A stretch of 64,000 nucleotides of DNA from contig JAPDFW010000085.1 of assembly GCA_028826165.1 (NCBI GenBank), positions 248,001-312,000 on the forward strand, given 5' to 3'. The notes under the pieces were generated by a model. The model saw only the letters and a list, made by a program, of their open reading frames with translations. It made no database searches and had not been told where the DNA came from. Every line of letters begins with the position of its first letter. The stretch's first letter is position 1. Source of the stretch: Anaeramoeba ignava. Taxonomy: Eukaryota > Metamonada > Anaeramoebidae. This document shows positions 54,091 through 64,000 of the stretch, in pieces. Position numbers and translations under genes: made by a program.

Positions 54091-56658
54091 TTAATTATTT
54101 GATAAATCTTTTTTGCTTTTTTTCTTTTTATGATGTTTTTTTTTCTTCTTTAATCCAACATTTTGAGTTTCAGTTTCCATTCCATTTTCATTAAAAGTAT
54201 TTAAATCATCATTATTTTTAATTTCTTCTTGATTTTCAAATTGATTTTTTTCTTTTTCTTTTTGAATTTTTTCTTCTGCGATTTTTATTGAATTTTCTTG
54301 ATTAAATTGTTCTTTTTCACCTGAAAATTCTAAATATTTATCACTCCAAGATTTTGGGGTTAAATCATTTACTTTTCCATATTTATCGAGTAAACCTTCT
54401 TTGATCATTTGTTTTTTTGCTTTTGCCTAATTATGAAAAAATTTATCCGATTTTGAATTTTAATTTTATAAAATGAATTTTAATTTTAATTTTAATTTTA
54501 ATTTTATAAATGAATTTTAATTTTAATTTTAATTTTAATTTTATAAATGAATTTTAATTTTAATTTTAATTTGAATTTTAATTTTAATTTTAATTTTAAT
54601 TTTAATTTTAATTTTAATTTTATAAATGAATTTTATAAATGAATTTTAATTTTAATTTAATTTTGATTTTAATTTTATAAATGAATTTGAATTTTATAAA
54701 TGAATTTTATAAATGAATTTTAATTTTAATTTAATTTTGATTTTAATTTTATAAATGAATTTTAATTTTAATTTCAAAATGAATTTTAATTTTATAAATG
54801 AATTTTATAAATGAATTTTAAAAAATAAGCATACAACAGGACCATTTCCCCATTTACGAGGATAAGTATCTCTATCCATAATAACTCTCTTAATTTTTGC
54901 AACTATACCGAATTCTGAAGCTGCCATAACATCAGAAGTCATCAAGGAGATAGCCAAAGCAACAGCTTCACCTTTAGTTGTAATCAATACAATCTCTTGC
55001 CCGACAGAAATACCAGAATCAAACCTCAACAACCCAGGAATCATAAGCTTAGCACCATAGCAAATAGCATTAACACTCGTGTCCTTAAGAACTACTCTTT
55101 TATGATCAGTCAAAAGCCACTCTAATGGTTTTATAACTTGTCGAAGATAACTTTCATCCCTTGTTGTCTGATAAAGAAATTGCGCATCTAAGACATCGTG
55201 CATTGTGACGATTGAATCATTCTCAGTCAGCCTGCCAGACCGCACTCTTCGAAGCTCTTGCATCTTTGCAGGACAACCCGCAAGATATCCAATATGTTCA
55301 CAAAGTGTTCTGATGTAAGTGCCTGCTTCACATTTAACCCAAAAGAGTCCCAAATTCCGATTTTGATCAAATTCTAAAAATTTGCTTTCGTAAATTGTCC
55401 GCACTCGAAGCTGCTTTTTCACTGCAGATACTTCGGGTGGTCTTTGGAAAAGCGCGCCTGTTAGGAGTTTTAGGGTTTCTTGAAACTTTTTTTCTTCAAT
55501 CGAAGTGCTGAATTTGATTATTGCTACATACTCTTTCCCAGCGCCTTGTTGTGACTTAACTAATCGCGTCGCTCGGTTCAGACATACTATTAAACATCCT
55601 GTTACTTGCGGATCAAGTGTTCCTGAATGTCCTGTTTTTTCAATTTGAAGTATCTTCTTGATCCATGCTACTACTTCGTGTGATGATGGATTCGATGGCT
55701 TGTCAAGGTTAATTACTCCATATTTTAAATATTCACTTAGTGCTCGTTTTGTTGGTGATGATCCTTCAGGTAGAATTGTGAAATGTGATGTTCTTATATT
55801 CATTTTGTCAAAGTCCTTATTTGATTGAATTTCGATTTGAATTTTGAATTTATATTTATTATATTTATTATATTTATTATATTTATATTTATATTTATAT
55901 TTATATTTATATTTATATTTATATTTATATTTATATTTATATTTATATTTATATTTATAATTATATTTATATTTATATTTATATTTATATTTATATTTAT
56001 ATTTATATTTATATTTATATTTATATTTATATTTATATTTATTTATATTTATATTTATATTTATATTTATATTTATTATATTTATTATATTTATATTTAT
56101 ATTTTATATTTATTTATTTTATTTATTTATTATATTTTTTATATTTTTATATTTTATATTTATTTATTTATATTTATAATTATATTTATATTTATATTTA
56201 TAATTATATTTATATTTATATTTATTATGTTTTATTTATTTATATTTATATATTTTATATTTATATTTATATTTTATTTATATTTATATTTATTTATATT
56301 TATATTTTATTATAATTATAGAATTATATTTATATTTATATTTATATTTATATTTATATTTATATTTATATTTATATTTATAATTATATTTATAATTATA
56401 TTTATATTTATATTTATATTTATATTTATATTTATATTTATATTTATATTTATATTCATATTTATTATATTTATAATTATATTTATATTTATATTTCTTC
56501 AAATTTCATACTTTTAAAAGAAGTTTCCATTGTTCTGTTGAAAATTTTGGTTCAATTTGTTCTGATGAAATACAAAAATCTGTTTCTACTTGAATTTCTC
56601 CAAGTGTTTTTTGATTAGATTTTTTATGAGATTTTTTATGAGATTTTTTATTTTTCAT
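54091..56658 (-). CDS. DKC1: Dyskerin/Cbf5 (H/ACA snoRNP pseudouridine synthase), three exons
   Basis: Exons 56512..56658, 54835..55815 and 54091..54426 join in phase 0 to give 487 aa (human 514). Exon 1 has a Lys/His-rich start and ends EQWKLLLK, continuing as [12 protein letters not shown]. The TruB domain follows: [20 protein letters not shown], then [18 protein letters not shown] with catalytic Asp117. [20 protein letters not shown] and [14 protein letters not shown] come next, then a PUA domain with [17 protein letters not shown] and [17 protein letters not shown]. The last exon holds [13 protein letters not shown] and a basic [14 protein letters not shown] nucleolar tail. It isomerises uridine in rRNA and supports snoRNA (in animals also telomerase RNA) stability. 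Both introns are expanded by repeats. Confidence 0.95.
54427..54834 (-). repeat. Dyskerin intron 2, TTTTATAAATGAATTTTAAT-type repeat
   Basis: 408 nt mixing TAATTT hexamers with TATAAATGAATTTT modules; nearly without C on the plus strand. Confidence 0.85.
55816..56511 (-). repeat. Dyskerin intron 1, ATTTAT hexamer repeat
   Basis: 696 nt of TATATT/TTATAT hexamers, with a less regular middle (56080-56320) holding TTTATTATATTTATTA patches. Open frames across it (FIFIFI, KYKYKY) are artefacts. Confidence 0.88.
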
Positions 56659-56875
56659 TTTAATTTATTATAATTATATTAATTATATTTTATTTTTATT
56701 TAAGAAAGAGAAAGAAAAACAAAGAAAAAAAAAATGAAAAAAAATGAAAAAATAAATTTTGTAAAAGAAGAAAAAAAATTTTTTTATTTAAAAAATTAAA
56801 AAGGAGAAAATTTCTTTTTTCATTTTTTTTCTTTATTTTTCTTTTTTTCATTTTATTATTATTATTTTTATTAAA
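56659..56875. promoter_or_regulatory. Bidirectional promoter between dyskerin and VAMP7-like gene
   Basis: A 217-nt spacer between divergent starts. The dyskerin side holds GAAAAAAAAAAATGAAAAAAAATG (~56725-56750, complement of the T-rich CAT element). The VAMP side holds TTTTTTCATTTTTTTTCTTTATTTTTC and TTTTTCATTTTATTATT (~56815-56860). Confidence 0.5.
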
Positions 56876-58313
56876 ATGTCTTTTATTTACGTTTTAATAA
56901 CACAAAACAAAAATCTTTTATTTGATTATTCACCTTTTGATGGTATTTTATTATTTCTTTTTCTCTTTTAAACTCAAATTTAAATTCAAATTTAAATTTT
57001 ATATTTAATATCAAAAAGGAAATTTCAAGGAAATTTGTCTTAAATTTATTTATCATATAAATACAGAAAATAAAGGATCATATGCTTATGATCAGTAATT
57101 TATTTTAAAAAAGATTATTTTCAATTAAAGAAAAAGTTTTACAGAAAATAAATTCTTCATTTTTTCTTTCTAGATATTTACTTCATGTTTTAGTTGATCA
57201 AGAAACAGTTTTTCTTTGTATGGTTGCTTTAAGTGTTTCAAGAGGTTTAGCTTTTGCTTTTCTTGAAAAAATTAAAAAAGAATTTAATCAAGTTTTTAAA
57301 CAAGAAAAACCTCCAACAAAACATCAAAAACAAAATTTTTTTCATTTTTTAAAAACGGAATTTGTAAATTTATCAAGAATTTATATTTATATTTATATTA
57401 TTTTAAATATTTATATTATTTTAAATATATTTATATTTATATTTTAAAAATGAAAAATATTTATATTTATATTTAAATATTTTAAATATCTTTATATTTT
57501 TTTATATTATTTTAAATATATTTTAAAATATTTTATATTATTTTAAATATATTTTAAATATATTTTAAATATATTTTTTAAATTTATATTTTATTAAATT
57601 TATTTTTATATTTATATTATTTTAAATATTTATATTTTAAAAAATTATTTTAAATTTTAGAAAATAAATTTTATTTTTAAAAATATTTATATTTTTGAAA
57701 AATATTTATATTTATAGTTTTTAAATATATCCAACAAAAACAAATATTTATATTTTTAAAAATATATTTTAAATATTTATATTTTATATATTTTAAATAT
57801 TTTATATTTATATTTTAAATATTTATATTATTTTAAATATTTATATTTATATTATTTTAAATATATTTTAAATATTTATATTATTTTAAATATATTTTAA
57901 ATATATTTTAAATTTAGGATGAATTCTCTTCAATTAAAAACGTTGATACATTTACTAAAATGAAAAATGATCTTGATGAAACAAAACATATCATGAAAAA
58001 AAATATCGATAAAATAATTGATCGAGAAAATAAACTTGATGATCTAATTGATAAAACTGAAAATTTAGGAAAATATGCAGCTAACTTTAAAAAAACCTCA
58101 AGAAATGTTAAAAGAAGAATGTGTTGGGAAAAATATAAAACAACAATTGTTTTACTTTTAGTTATAACTGTAAATTTTATTCATATTTAAATATTTAAAT
58201 ATTTTTATTTTTATTTTTGTTATTATTATTATTATTATTAGGTTTTTATTTATTTTGTTGCAGCTGGAATTTGTGGTGGATTTCATTTCCCAAAATGTCA
58301 TTCTCAAAAATAA
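56876..58313 (+). CDS. VAMP7-type longin R-SNARE, five exons
   Basis: Exons 56876..56942, 57019..57094, 57174..57363, 57918..58169 and 58242..58313 join in phase to give 218 aa (VAMP7 is about 220). The longin domain is recognisable (MSFIYVLITQ, GNFKEICLKFIYHI, VFLCMVALSVSRGLAFAFLE). The R-SNARE helix KNDLDETKHIMKKNIDKIID is followed by RENKLDDLIDKTENL, with the zero-layer Arg in IIDREN. After KRRMCWEKYK comes a TM anchor (TTIVLLLVIT|VFIYFVAAGICGGF) and a short lumenal tail. Longin R-SNAREs drive late-endosomal, lysosomal and secretory fusion; the longin domain folds back to regulate the helix. Exon 3 carries a DQETVF...RGLAFAFLEK block typical of the longin C-terminus. Intron 3 is repeat-expanded. 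Confidence 0.9.
57364..57917 (+). repeat. Expanded VAMP intron 3, ATATTTTAAAT-type repeat
   Basis: 554 nt of TTTAAATATATTTTAAATAT modules mixed with TTTATATTTATATT. It separates the longin domain from the SNARE helix. Less regular than the other long introns, it contains a few Gs. Confidence 0.8.
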
Positions 58314-58406
58314 AAATACTTTGAAAAATTTTCATTTTCATTTTTTTTCTTTTTCTTTTTCATTTTCATTTTCTTTTTCATTTTCATTTTTTTTTCTTAA
58401 AAGAAA

Positions 58407-60071
58407 ATGTCTTTTATAAATTCTTATATTTTCTGGTCAAATTTAAATTCTTTAATACAAAAAACAGAAATATATATTCCATTGGAACAAAACAAAATAA
58501 TTTCACTTCCAAACAATTTGCTAGTTCAAATTACTTCAATTATTCTTGTTTTAAATTTAGTCAAAATTATTCCACAATTAAATCAACAAAAACTCAGATT
58601 TCTTATTAGAATTTGTTTGGCACTATCACTTTTTTTGGAAAGAACTATATATTCAGTTCCTCTTAGTTTTGTATTTGGTGTTTTTTCTTTCTCATCAAAA
58701 CTAATTCTTGTTTGGTTGTTTTTACTTTTTTATCCTATTGGCAAAAAATCAATAACAAACTTTACTTTGTCTTTATTTTTAATTCAAATCCAATCACAAG
58801 TTTTTTGTGGAATCAATTTACTTTTCACTTTACCTTATTCAATAAATATTTTCATCATTTCTTTATATTACTATCCAAGAATCATCCAAATCGAACAAGA
58901 AAATCAAACTAACATAAGTAATTATCCTAACGATCAAGAAAACAGAGAAGCATATAAATTCCACGAACAATTCCAACACCAACATTTATATCTTTTTATT
59001 GAATACTTTCGAAATACCAATTTTTTGAGATTGAACATTAACGAATTACTAAAAATCATTACAAAATCAATAAAAGACATCAAAAACAAGGAAAAAAACC
59101 CTTTACTGTTTGCAATATCGCTTGGGAATCTCCTTTTTTTATCGATTGATCTTGTTTCTTTGCCAAGCAAAATAACATCAATGAATTCAATTCCAGCATT
59201 TCCTTTTGGATTGTGGATCACATTTGTCACACTGCTTTCCATCTTTGTTGCGATTGAGTATAAGGGATATCTGCAAACACTGCAACTCTTATATCGCACA
59301 CATCCTGGGTTCTGGTTTTTTGTGGGTCTCATTTTGCTTTTTGCTACTTTCCCATTTCAACCTTTTGGATTTTTAACTCATTTACTTCTATTGTTTCAAA
59401 TTGCTCCCTTTTGGTTTCACTACTTGACTCACATGCTCCCTTCAAGAATAGCTCATCAGACCAATTTCCTCCAAACAATAAGCATTGGTCTCATCACCTT
59501 TATTCTTTTGAAAACATTTATCCAATTCGTTTCAATCCCAATTATCTCAAATATTCTTTATTCCCTCTCTTTTCTTAATGTCACTTATTTTGTAGCTTCA
59601 AATAAAGACCGTTTTTCTTTAAGAAAAATGGAAGATCTTGAAACGAAAAAGAATTCTCTCAATTTAAATTTAAATTCAAATTCAAATTCAAATTCAAATT
59701 CAAATTCAAATTCAAACTCAAATTCAAACTCAAATGATGATAGTCATGATGAAAAACATGATGAAAAACATGATTTCCCCCAAGATTATCATCATCATCA
59801 TAATCATAATCATAATGAAAATAATCATAGTGAAAATAATCATAGTGAAAATAATCATAATGAAAATCAAACCGATTTTCGCATCGAATCCACAAATGAA
59901 TTCCAATCGGAAAGAAAAAAAATTCTTTTGATTTTCGGTTTCTTTTCAGGAATTCTTACTCCTATTGCAATTTTATTTAGAATATTTATTCATTATAGAA
60001 CTTGGGCTGTTAGTATTTGCGCTTTATTATATGCAGAACCAATGAAAATTATTGAAGAAATTTTGAAATAG
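58407..60071 (+). CDS. Polytopic membrane protein with Asn/Ser and His-rich loop, family unknown
   Basis: 554 aa in one exon. I count roughly nine or ten hydrophobic helices, e.g. LLVQITSIILVLNLV (~41), ILVWLFLLFYPIG (~102), GLWITFVTLLSIFVAIE (~271), GFWFFVGLILLFATFPF (~307), TNFLQTISIGLITFILLKTF (~352) and one near residue 515 (LIFGFFSGILTPIAILF). A soluble loop (~residues 418-505) contains a TTCAAA-encoded (NS)n run, then Asp/His-rich sequence (DDSHDEKHDEKHDF, HHHHNHNHNE) and NNHSE repeats. His-rich cytosolic loops occur in zinc transporters (ZIP, ZnT), but I see no HELP or HxxxD-type transport motif, so I do not assign it. The pentapeptide HPGFW and PFGFLTH may help a profile search. The VAMP gene ends 93 nt upstream. 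Confidence 0.6.
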   Translation: MSFINSYIFWSNLNSLIQKTEIYIPLEQNKIISLPNNLLVQITSIILVLNLVKIIPQLNQQKLRFLIRICLALSLFLERTIYSVPLSFVFGVFSFSSKLILVWLFLLFYPIGKKSITNFTLSLFLIQIQSQVFCGINLLFTLPYSINIFIISLYYYPRIIQIEQENQTNISNYPNDQENREAYKFHEQFQHQHLYLFIEYFRNTNFLRLNINELLKIITKSIKDIKNKEKNPLLFAISLGNLLFLSIDLVSLPSKITSMNSIPAFPFGLWITFVTLLSIFVAIEYKGYLQTLQLLYRTHPGFWFFVGLILLFATFPFQPFGFLTHLLLLFQIAPFWFHYLTHMLPSRIAHQTNFLQTISIGLITFILLKTFIQFVSIPIISNILYSLSFLNVTYFVASNKDRFSLRKMEDLETKKNSLNLNLNSNSNSNSNSNSNSNSNSNSNDDSHDEKHDEKHDFPQDYHHHHNHNHNENNHSENNHSENNHNENQTDFRIESTNEFQSERKKILLIFGFFSGILTPIAILFRIFIHYRTWAVSICALLYAEPMKIIEEILK

Positions 60072-60130
60072 GAAAAAAATTCATTCTTTTTTTTTCATTT
60101 TTTTCTTTCATTTTTTTTCTAAATCAAAAT

Positions 60131-62821
60131 ATGAATCAAAATAACAATATTAATAATATTATTAATATAATTAAAGAAGGGTCAATTTACAGGATTTTTA
60201 AAAAACAAAAAAATCATCAATATTTAATTTTGACTTCACAAAATCTTCTTTATTTCAAACATCAACAAAAAAAGCAAAAAAAAAATATCATTTTGCAAGT
60301 CAATTTGCAAGATATTGAGTTTATAAAGCAAAATAAAAACGATTTCCAAATATCTGTTAAAGGAACAGAAATTACAACACGAACAAAAAATATCTCAGAA
60401 TGCCAAGAATGGATTTCAAAAATTTTGATCGCAATTTCTAATTATGATAATACTAATTTATCAAAAAATAATCAATACAAAAAAAACTACTTAAGAAATC
60501 AGTGTTCCAATTATTATCCTTCAATAATATCAACAATTTCTGAAAAATCAAAAAATTCGGAACAATTTTCATCTTCTCAAAAATTAAAAAATTTTTTCCA
60601 TTCCCGAATTTTACAAAATTTGGAAAAGCAGTTTCTTAAGTTTGATTTTGAAAATACTTCCAATATTGAATTTATTGTCAAATATCAAGCTTTTATGCTT
60701 TCTCAAGAACAAAATTTAATAGAAAATCAGATGCAAGAAAAACAACTTGAAAAAATTCACCAATCAAAATTACTATTCAAAGAAAACTCTGAAAATCCCA
60801 AAACGAAAGAAAATAACAAATCAAAATTACTCAAAAAAATCAAAAAAAAAGTTATTCAAGCTAAAAAAAAACCTCAAAAAAGCAAATTTAAATTTTCCCA
60901 AAAATACAATGGATTAGAAGAATTACCAGAACTTCTTCCATCATTCTCAATTTTTGATACTCTCACATTCAATAAAACTCATCTTGGCAAAATGCTTCCT
61001 ATCATTTATACATTTACCAACTTGCAAAAACTTGTTATTATTGATTGTGGAATTGATCATATTCCAGTAGAATTTTTGGAATTTCCCTGTTTAAAACACT
61101 TGGATCTTTCACAAAATCCTATAAGAAAAATACCATGTCCCCAAAATAAAAATGTAACTATGAGAATTCTCATTTTAAATAACTGCAAAATTACTGAAAT
61201 TCCTGATCAAATTTCTCGACTTATCATTCTCGAAAATTTGTTTGCTATCAATAATTTGATTGTGAAAATTAGCCCAAAAATCAATCAGCTTGAAAATCTG
61301 AAGAGATTGGATCTCTCTTACAATATGATCAAGGATCTTCCTACGGATCTTTCTGGATTAAAAAACAGCTTGAATTTCCTTTCATTGGCTTCGAATTTAA
61401 TTGAAGAATTCCCGTCTTCAATTAAACAACTTTACAATCTTCAATATTTGAATTTATGTCAAAATTTGATTGAAGATTTATCACAAATGCAAAATGCAAA
61501 TTTTACAAATTTGGAATTTTTGGATCTTCATCGTAATTTTATATCTCATTTCCCTTCCTTTTTATCTTCTTTTAAAAACATCTCAGAAATCAATTTGGAA
61601 TGGAATTTTATTGATGATTTTTCTGTAGTAATTTACTCTTCTTTCCCAAAACTGACAAAACTTTTGGTTGAAAATAATATTGAAATTGATTTAAAAAATG
61701 ATCATGAAACTAATTTAAAAAATAATATTGAATTTAATTTAAAAAATGATCTTGTTATCAAAATAATCGATTCAATCATTAAAAAATGTTTGTTTGGGAA
61801 ATTTTCCGGAAATGCAAATATTGAAAACCAATCAAATGATAGTTTTATTGATGATTCTTTTATTCTTGCAAATTTTAAACAAAATGACAAGAAATTATCA
61901 TTAAATGGCAATAATCTAACAAAAATTGACAAAATAGATTTTAGTAAAATACCATTTAATATGAATATCCAAAATGTTAAGATCAAAAACTTTCCTCATA
62001 TTCTGCACATTGAATCAAATATACTCAAATTCGCAAATATTACTTCCTTGAGCTTAACCAATTGTGAAGTTTCAAAAATACCAGAATTTCTTTGTAAATT
62101 GACGAACCTTTCATCACTCAATTTATCACATAATCCAATTATATATATCTCTTCTCATATTAAAAATCTTTCCAAATTGGAATTCATAAATCTTTCTCAT
62201 TGCAGAATTTCGCGAATTGATTCAACAATTTTCTCTTTATTTCAACTCAAAATTTTAGATTTATCAAATAATTTTCTCTCAAAAATACCCAAATTTATGG
62301 CTCAGCTATCCAATCTAGAATTATTAGATTTATCCCATAATCAAATTAGAAAATTTCCTCGAATTCTCTTCGAACTAAATTATCTTTATTCGCTTAATTT
62401 GGAACATAATCGTATTGAGGAATTTCCTCATATACACAAAATAAACAATACAATTAATTGCCTGAATCTCTCACATAATTTTATCTCTAATATTAGTCTC
62501 AAAATCTTTTACGCAATACCTTCTTTAAAACAAATTAAAATTTCAAATAATTTGATTACTTCCATAATTGATGATCTAGTTCTAGAGAATTATCACTTTT
62601 CGAACTTGATTGAATTAGATTTTTCTTACAATTTGCTTAAAAATTTTCCTTTTAATTTCTTTCTCTTTTTGGATTCCTCTTGCATTGTTCGTTTTATTGG
62701 GAATCCATTAAATGAAGAGTTGATCTCAATTGTACAAGATCTAAAACAAAGAAAAAAATTTTTCCAATTTTATAAGAATTTTCAAATTAAAAAGAAAAGA
62801 AAAGAAATTGGATTATTTTAA
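60131..62821 (+). CDS. PH-domain leucine-rich-repeat protein
   Basis: 896 aa, one exon, starting 59 nt after the previous stop. Residues ~14-105 look like a PH domain (EGSIYRIFKKQKNHQYLILT, a YFKHQQ strand, and the C-terminal helix ECQEWISKILIAIS with its conserved Trp). A Lys-rich linker follows (KKIKKKVIQAKKKPQKSK). LRRs then run from ~residue 265 to ~505 and, after an Asn/Asp-rich insertion (DLKNDHETNLKNNIEFNLKN), from ~590 to 880 (typical LDLSHNQIRKFPRILFELNY). The PH-LRR order recalls PHLPP, but no PP2C phosphatase domain follows; the protein ends after an LRR cap (FIGNPLNEELISIVQDL). A role as a membrane-recruited scaffold is inference. Confidence 0.75.
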   Translation: MNQNNNINNIINIIKEGSIYRIFKKQKNHQYLILTSQNLLYFKHQQKKQKKNIILQVNLQDIEFIKQNKNDFQISVKGTEITTRTKNISECQEWISKILIAISNYDNTNLSKNNQYKKNYLRNQCSNYYPSIISTISEKSKNSEQFSSSQKLKNFFHSRILQNLEKQFLKFDFENTSNIEFIVKYQAFMLSQEQNLIENQMQEKQLEKIHQSKLLFKENSENPKTKENNKSKLLKKIKKKVIQAKKKPQKSKFKFSQKYNGLEELPELLPSFSIFDTLTFNKTHLGKMLPIIYTFTNLQKLVIIDCGIDHIPVEFLEFPCLKHLDLSQNPIRKIPCPQNKNVTMRILILNNCKITEIPDQISRLIILENLFAINNLIVKISPKINQLENLKRLDLSYNMIKDLPTDLSGLKNSLNFLSLASNLIEEFPSSIKQLYNLQYLNLCQNLIEDLSQMQNANFTNLEFLDLHRNFISHFPSFLSSFKNISEINLEWNFIDDFSVVIYSSFPKLTKLLVENNIEIDLKNDHETNLKNNIEFNLKNDLVIKIIDSIIKKCLFGKFSGNANIENQSNDSFIDDSFILANFKQNDKKLSLNGNNLTKIDKIDFSKIPFNMNIQNVKIKNFPHILHIESNILKFANITSLSLTNCEVSKIPEFLCKLTNLSSLNLSHNPIIYISSHIKNLSKLEFINLSHCRISRIDSTIFSLFQLKILDLSNNFLSKIPKFMAQLSNLELLDLSHNQIRKFPRILFELNYLYSLNLEHNRIEEFPHIHKINNTINCLNLSHNFISNISLKIFYAIPSLKQIKISNNLITSIIDDLVLENYHFSNLIELDFSYNLLKNFPFNFFLFLDSSCIVRFIGNPLNEELISIVQDLKQRKKFFQFYKNFQIKKKRKEIGLF

Positions 62822-62974
62822 ACTTAAATTTGTTTATAATATTATTATTATCTATAATTTATTAATTAGAAAAAAAAAAGTTTCAAAAAATAAAATGAAA
62901 TTTTTTTTTGCTTTTTCATTTTTTTTTTTTTCACTTTTTCTTTTTTTTTTCTTCTCCTTTTCTTCTTTTTTTCA

Positions 62975-64000
62975 ATGATTGCTTATTATCAAAATAATCC
63001 AAATCAACCTAAAAGAGCCAATACACAACCAAATTTTTTTACAAACACAGAACCAATTTTAAATGTAAAAATAAAAATAAAAATTATAATAATAATAATA
63101 ACGAATTTTCAAAAATTAAAAACAATAAAAAACAAATAGAGATCCTTTTTAAGAAGACCTACTTTAGAATTAGCAAGAATTAGATTTGAAAAAAAATTAA
63201 AAAAAAATGGGAAAATTGAACAAACAAATAATATTTTCAATGAAAATGATGAAAATAAAAATTCTAATCCAAAATTAAATTCCAAAAAGCAAGAAAATAT
63301 AAATTTATTAAATAAAACATTGAGCTATTCTCATAACGAACAAAATTATTCACCAATAAGAAGTTTAACTATTGAAAGAAAACAAAAAAAGAATCAAGGT
63401 AGAAAAATAAATTAAATTGAATTACATAATTATTTCATTTTAATCCCAAATTCCTCTTTTTTTACTTTAAGATTTAATTACTAAACAAAATGAAGTTATG
63501 AATTGGATCGAAAATTTCTTGGGAAAAAAACTTTTTCAACATTCTCCATTAGCTTTATTAAAAGAAGGAAAAATTCTTTATGAAATTATTTTCAAAATTA
63601 AAAATTCTAAAATTGGATCAAATCCTGGAAACACAAAAGAAAATATCCCAAATAAATCAATTCAATATATATCAACTTTTTTGCAAGAATGTGAATCTCT
63701 TGGAATCGCAAAAAGTGATTTGTTTACAGTTAGTGATCTAATTGAAGGAAAAAATATGTTTCAAGTATTCCACACACTTGATATACTTAAAATGCACTAT
63801 CAAAAAAATTATCCTGAAAAATTGAATGAAAATTCAAGTGAGAGTTCGGATAATATAGAGCCAGAAATAGAAGCTGATGACGAATTTGAAGATCTTAGTT
63901 TTTATTTAGAAAATCAAGAAAATGAAAATGAAAATGAAAATGAAAATTCTCAAAAAAATTTCAAAATTAATTTAAATAATAATAAGAAAAATGGAAATGA
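62975..64000 (+). CDS. Calponin-homology (CH) domain protein, 5' part, at least three exons
   Basis: Exons 62975..63064, 63140..63398 and 63472 to the window edge; both introns are GT-AG (75 and 73 nt) and the phases agree. The N-terminal ~117 residues are polar (RRPTLELARIRFEKKLKK). Exon 3 opens with a single CH domain: DLITKQNEVMNWIENFLGKK, then LLKEGKILYEIIFKIK, a NIPNKSIQYISTFLQECESL helix and DLFTVSDLIEGKNMFQVFHT. The last is the calponin/transgelin-type (CH3-like) signature of actin-associated or signalling proteins. After it comes an acidic EN-rich tail (GAAAAT repeat), and the gene continues beyond 64000. Upstream, TTTTTCATTTTTTTTTTTTC is the T-rich CAT element. Confidence 0.8.

Noticed and set aside
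1-64000. tRNA, rRNA or snoRNA genes
   Set aside because: I looked for compact GC-richer segments with cloverleaf-type or box motifs in the spacers and saw none; a covariance-model scan would be needed to exclude them.

Overview
This window is nuclear DNA from an extremely AT-rich unicellular eukaryote. The evidence is standard GT-AG introns in most conserved genes, Asn/Gln/Glu-rich low-complexity proteins, and a eukaryotic gene set: Mediator, COP9 signalosome, 26S proteasome, SNAREs, Rab, dyskerin and a USP-type deubiquitinase. A tandem array of RCC1-BTB proteins, BTB/BACK/TLDc proteins, an FG-GAP surface receptor and the overall style fit an amoeboid protist. Anaeramoeba is my best guess and a dictyostelid-like amoebozoan the alternative; this is inference from style, not a database result. 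Stops read as standard TAA/TAG/TGA.

Layout. 1-9.5 kb: maspardin (SPG21) and the Qc-SNARE BET1 on the minus strand, then MED14 on the plus strand. 10-15.3 kb: a poly-Asn/Gln gene whose C-terminal half resembles a transposase-derived RNase H-fold family, split by a 2-base shift inside the repeat. 15.8-19.7 kb: a RhoGAP and a DRAM/Frag1-type six-TM protein. 19.7-34.3 kb: a BTB-BACK-TLDc gene (minus) followed by five tandem RCC1-BTB copies (two intact, one truncated at its C-terminus, two broken), with a seven-repeat FG-GAP/fibronectin-like receptor inserted between copies 2 and 3. 34.4-42.4 kb: CSN7 (minus), a divergent BTB/BACK/TLDc-like gene (minus), a two-TM protein and a PRA1 protein (plus). 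42.6-58.3 kb: a USP20/33-like deubiquitinase with DUSP domain, RPN2/PSMD1, a Rab4/14-like GTPase and dyskerin (all minus), then a VAMP7-type longin R-SNARE (plus). 58.4-64 kb: an unidentified polytopic membrane protein, a PH-LRR protein and a calponin-homology protein running off the end.

I rebuilt the exons of twelve interrupted genes by joining GT-AG introns so that phase and protein homology were both kept; most of these proteins are invisible as single ORFs. Many of these genes carry one greatly expanded intron (0.4-1.7 kb) filled with a short tandem repeat whose unit differs from gene to gene, while their other introns are about 35-460 nt. Most of these repeats are almost free of G on the transcribed strand, so they contain neither GT nor AG and should be inert to splicing.

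Most start codons are preceded within about 100 nt by one or more copies of a T-tract containing CAT (TTTTTCATTTTTTTC-like), a likely core promoter or start-site element. ORF breaks in the RCC1-BTB array, the poly-NQ gene and the USP gene are all small indels next to homopolymers or in repeats. Three of them have the form AAA-TGA with +1 restoration. Assembly error, pseudogene decay and +1 recoding cannot be told apart from sequence alone.
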